Below the pieces are notes generated by a model. That model was not told where the DNA came from. It worked only from the letters and a program-made list of their open reading frames with translations, and made no database searches. A stretch of DNA of 13,423 bases from an uncultured Prevotella sp. (GTDB lineage: Bacteria; Bacteroidota; Bacteroidia; Bacteroidales; Bacteroidaceae). Of the stretch, positions 12,842 to 13,423 are shown in pieces (position 1 is the first letter of the stretch; each line of letters begins with the position of its first letter). A program made the position numbers and the translations under genes. The stretch spans positions 1 through 13,423 of the forward strand of contig USJX01000077.1 of NCBI GenBank assembly GCA_900555035.1, given 5' to 3'.

Positions 12842-13423
12842 TTACTGTACAATCCAGCGTGGGTCGCCGAAGTTACCATACTTACTCTGGTATTTGTCTT
12901 GGATCGTGAAATCACCTGTTGAAGGTGATACCCAAAGTTCTGCAGATGAAATATCTGCAGGATCTCCAATCTGCAACTTTGACTTCCAAATGTATTCATT
13001 GGTATAATATACATCAACGAATGGAGCGTTCTTGTAACTTGTTGCTGTTGCATCTTCCAAAGCTGCACTCTGACCGATGAGGGTATTGCTAACGTTAGGA
13101 ACAATATTGTTGTTCTTGTAGGTATCGATGAGATACTTACTGCCCACAACTGCGTCATACAATGTGCAGTGATCTACATTCACCTTTGTCATGCTATTGG
13201 CTACAGCAATCATAGAACCTGCTGAGAGATTGGCGATGGTAGAGTTGGTGAGGTTTACTGTTCCCAACTGTGCTTCTGGAGTATCTTTACCTGCTGCCAA
13301 CATACCATAAGAACCGATCTTATTAATTAAGCAGTTGTTGAAGTTGATGCTACCGATGGCTGGTTTTATTCCCTTCTGCAGACGGATGATACCACGGGTA
13401 TTCTTGATATTACACTTGTCGAA
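12842..13423 (-). CDS. DUF5123/DUF4957-like right-handed beta-helix protein, 5' end outside the window
   Basis: The frame is open to the right edge, so only the last 193 residues are visible; the Met at 13303 is internal. Repeated beta-helix rungs are evident (FDKCNIKNTRGIIRLQKG; INFNNCLINKIGSYG; VNLTNSTIANLSAGSMIAV; VNVDHCTLYDAVVG). The end, DFTIQDKYQSKYGNFGDPRWIVQ read in parts, carries the GDPRW closing motif I associate with DUF5123/DUF4957 proteins of Bacteroidota. These are commonly secreted or surface-anchored proteins of pectin loci, with a pectate-lyase-like fold but no assigned activity. The context (GH28 and GH43 downstream on the same strand) supports a pectin-binding or pectin-cleaving role. 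Identity rests on the C-terminal part only. Confidence 0.7.
   Translation of the reverse strand, partial: FDKCNIKNTRGIIRLQKGIKPAIGSINFNNCLINKIGSYGMLAAGKDTPEAQLGTVNLTNSTIANLSAGSMIAVANSMTKVNVDHCTLYDAVVGSKYLIDTYKNNNIVPNVSNTLIGQSAALEDATATSYKNAPFVDVYYTNEYIWKSKLQIGDPADISSAELWVSPSTGDFTIQDKYQSKYGNFGDPRWIVQ

Overview
The window (13.4 kb) looks like a chromosomal segment from a gut Bacteroidota, most likely Prevotella/Segatella. Four things point there: promoter boxes of the form TAnnTTTG with an upstream TTTG/TTG; a debranching enzyme / GT4 / GH57 glycogen cluster in the order I recall from Bacteroides and Prevotella; a pectin-type polysaccharide-utilisation region; and a secreted pectinase with the short C-terminal tail (YDLSGR...KGIYV...KKY) common in Prevotella. 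The genus is inferred from protein character; no rRNA or tRNA gene is visible.

Layout. (1) Positions 1-1897, plus strand: the 3' part of miaA (tRNA dimethylallyltransferase, start cut off by the window edge), then, 5 bp later, a YegS/DAGK-type lipid-kinase protein, closed by a 17-bp perfect hairpin. (2) Positions 1994-2698, minus strand: a Crp/Fnr-family regulator, divergent from the next block. The 224-bp divergent region holds a promoter in each direction and a palindrome, TATGTT-N4-AACATA, that resembles a Crp/Fnr operator. (3) Positions 2923-7607, plus strand: a three-gene glycogen/alpha-glucan operon (GDE-type debranching enzyme, GT4 glycosyltransferase, GH57 protein), ending in a strong terminator. 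The GH57 protein appears to lack both catalytic residues, and the debranching enzyme has Lys where the usual TWMD motif has Asp. (4) Positions 7722-13423, minus strand: the end of a pectin-degradation locus. In transcription order it holds a DUF5123-like beta-helix protein (5' end outside the window), a PD-(D/E)XK (Rpn-type) nuclease gene with its own promoter and terminator, a secreted GH28 polygalacturonase with an extra C-terminal module, and a secreted GH43 glycosidase.

How the genes fit together. Block 3 probably builds and trims intracellular storage glucan, and the adjacent Crp/Fnr protein is a candidate regulator. Block 4 encodes periplasmic or surface attack on pectin: backbone cleavage by GH28 and side-chain or oligomer trimming by GH43. 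The SusC/SusD pair and sensor expected for such a locus would lie beyond the right edge. The Rpn gene sits between the pectin genes as a self-contained unit bracketed by two terminators that share the same stem sequence, which suggests an inserted or shuffling cassette.

Most worth a second look: the doubly substituted GH57 protein inside an apparently intact glycogen operon, the candidate operator in the divergent region, a 13-codon leader ORF overlapping the debranching-enzyme start as ATGA, the MEKG repeat in the Rpn protein, and the unassigned module on the polygalacturonase.
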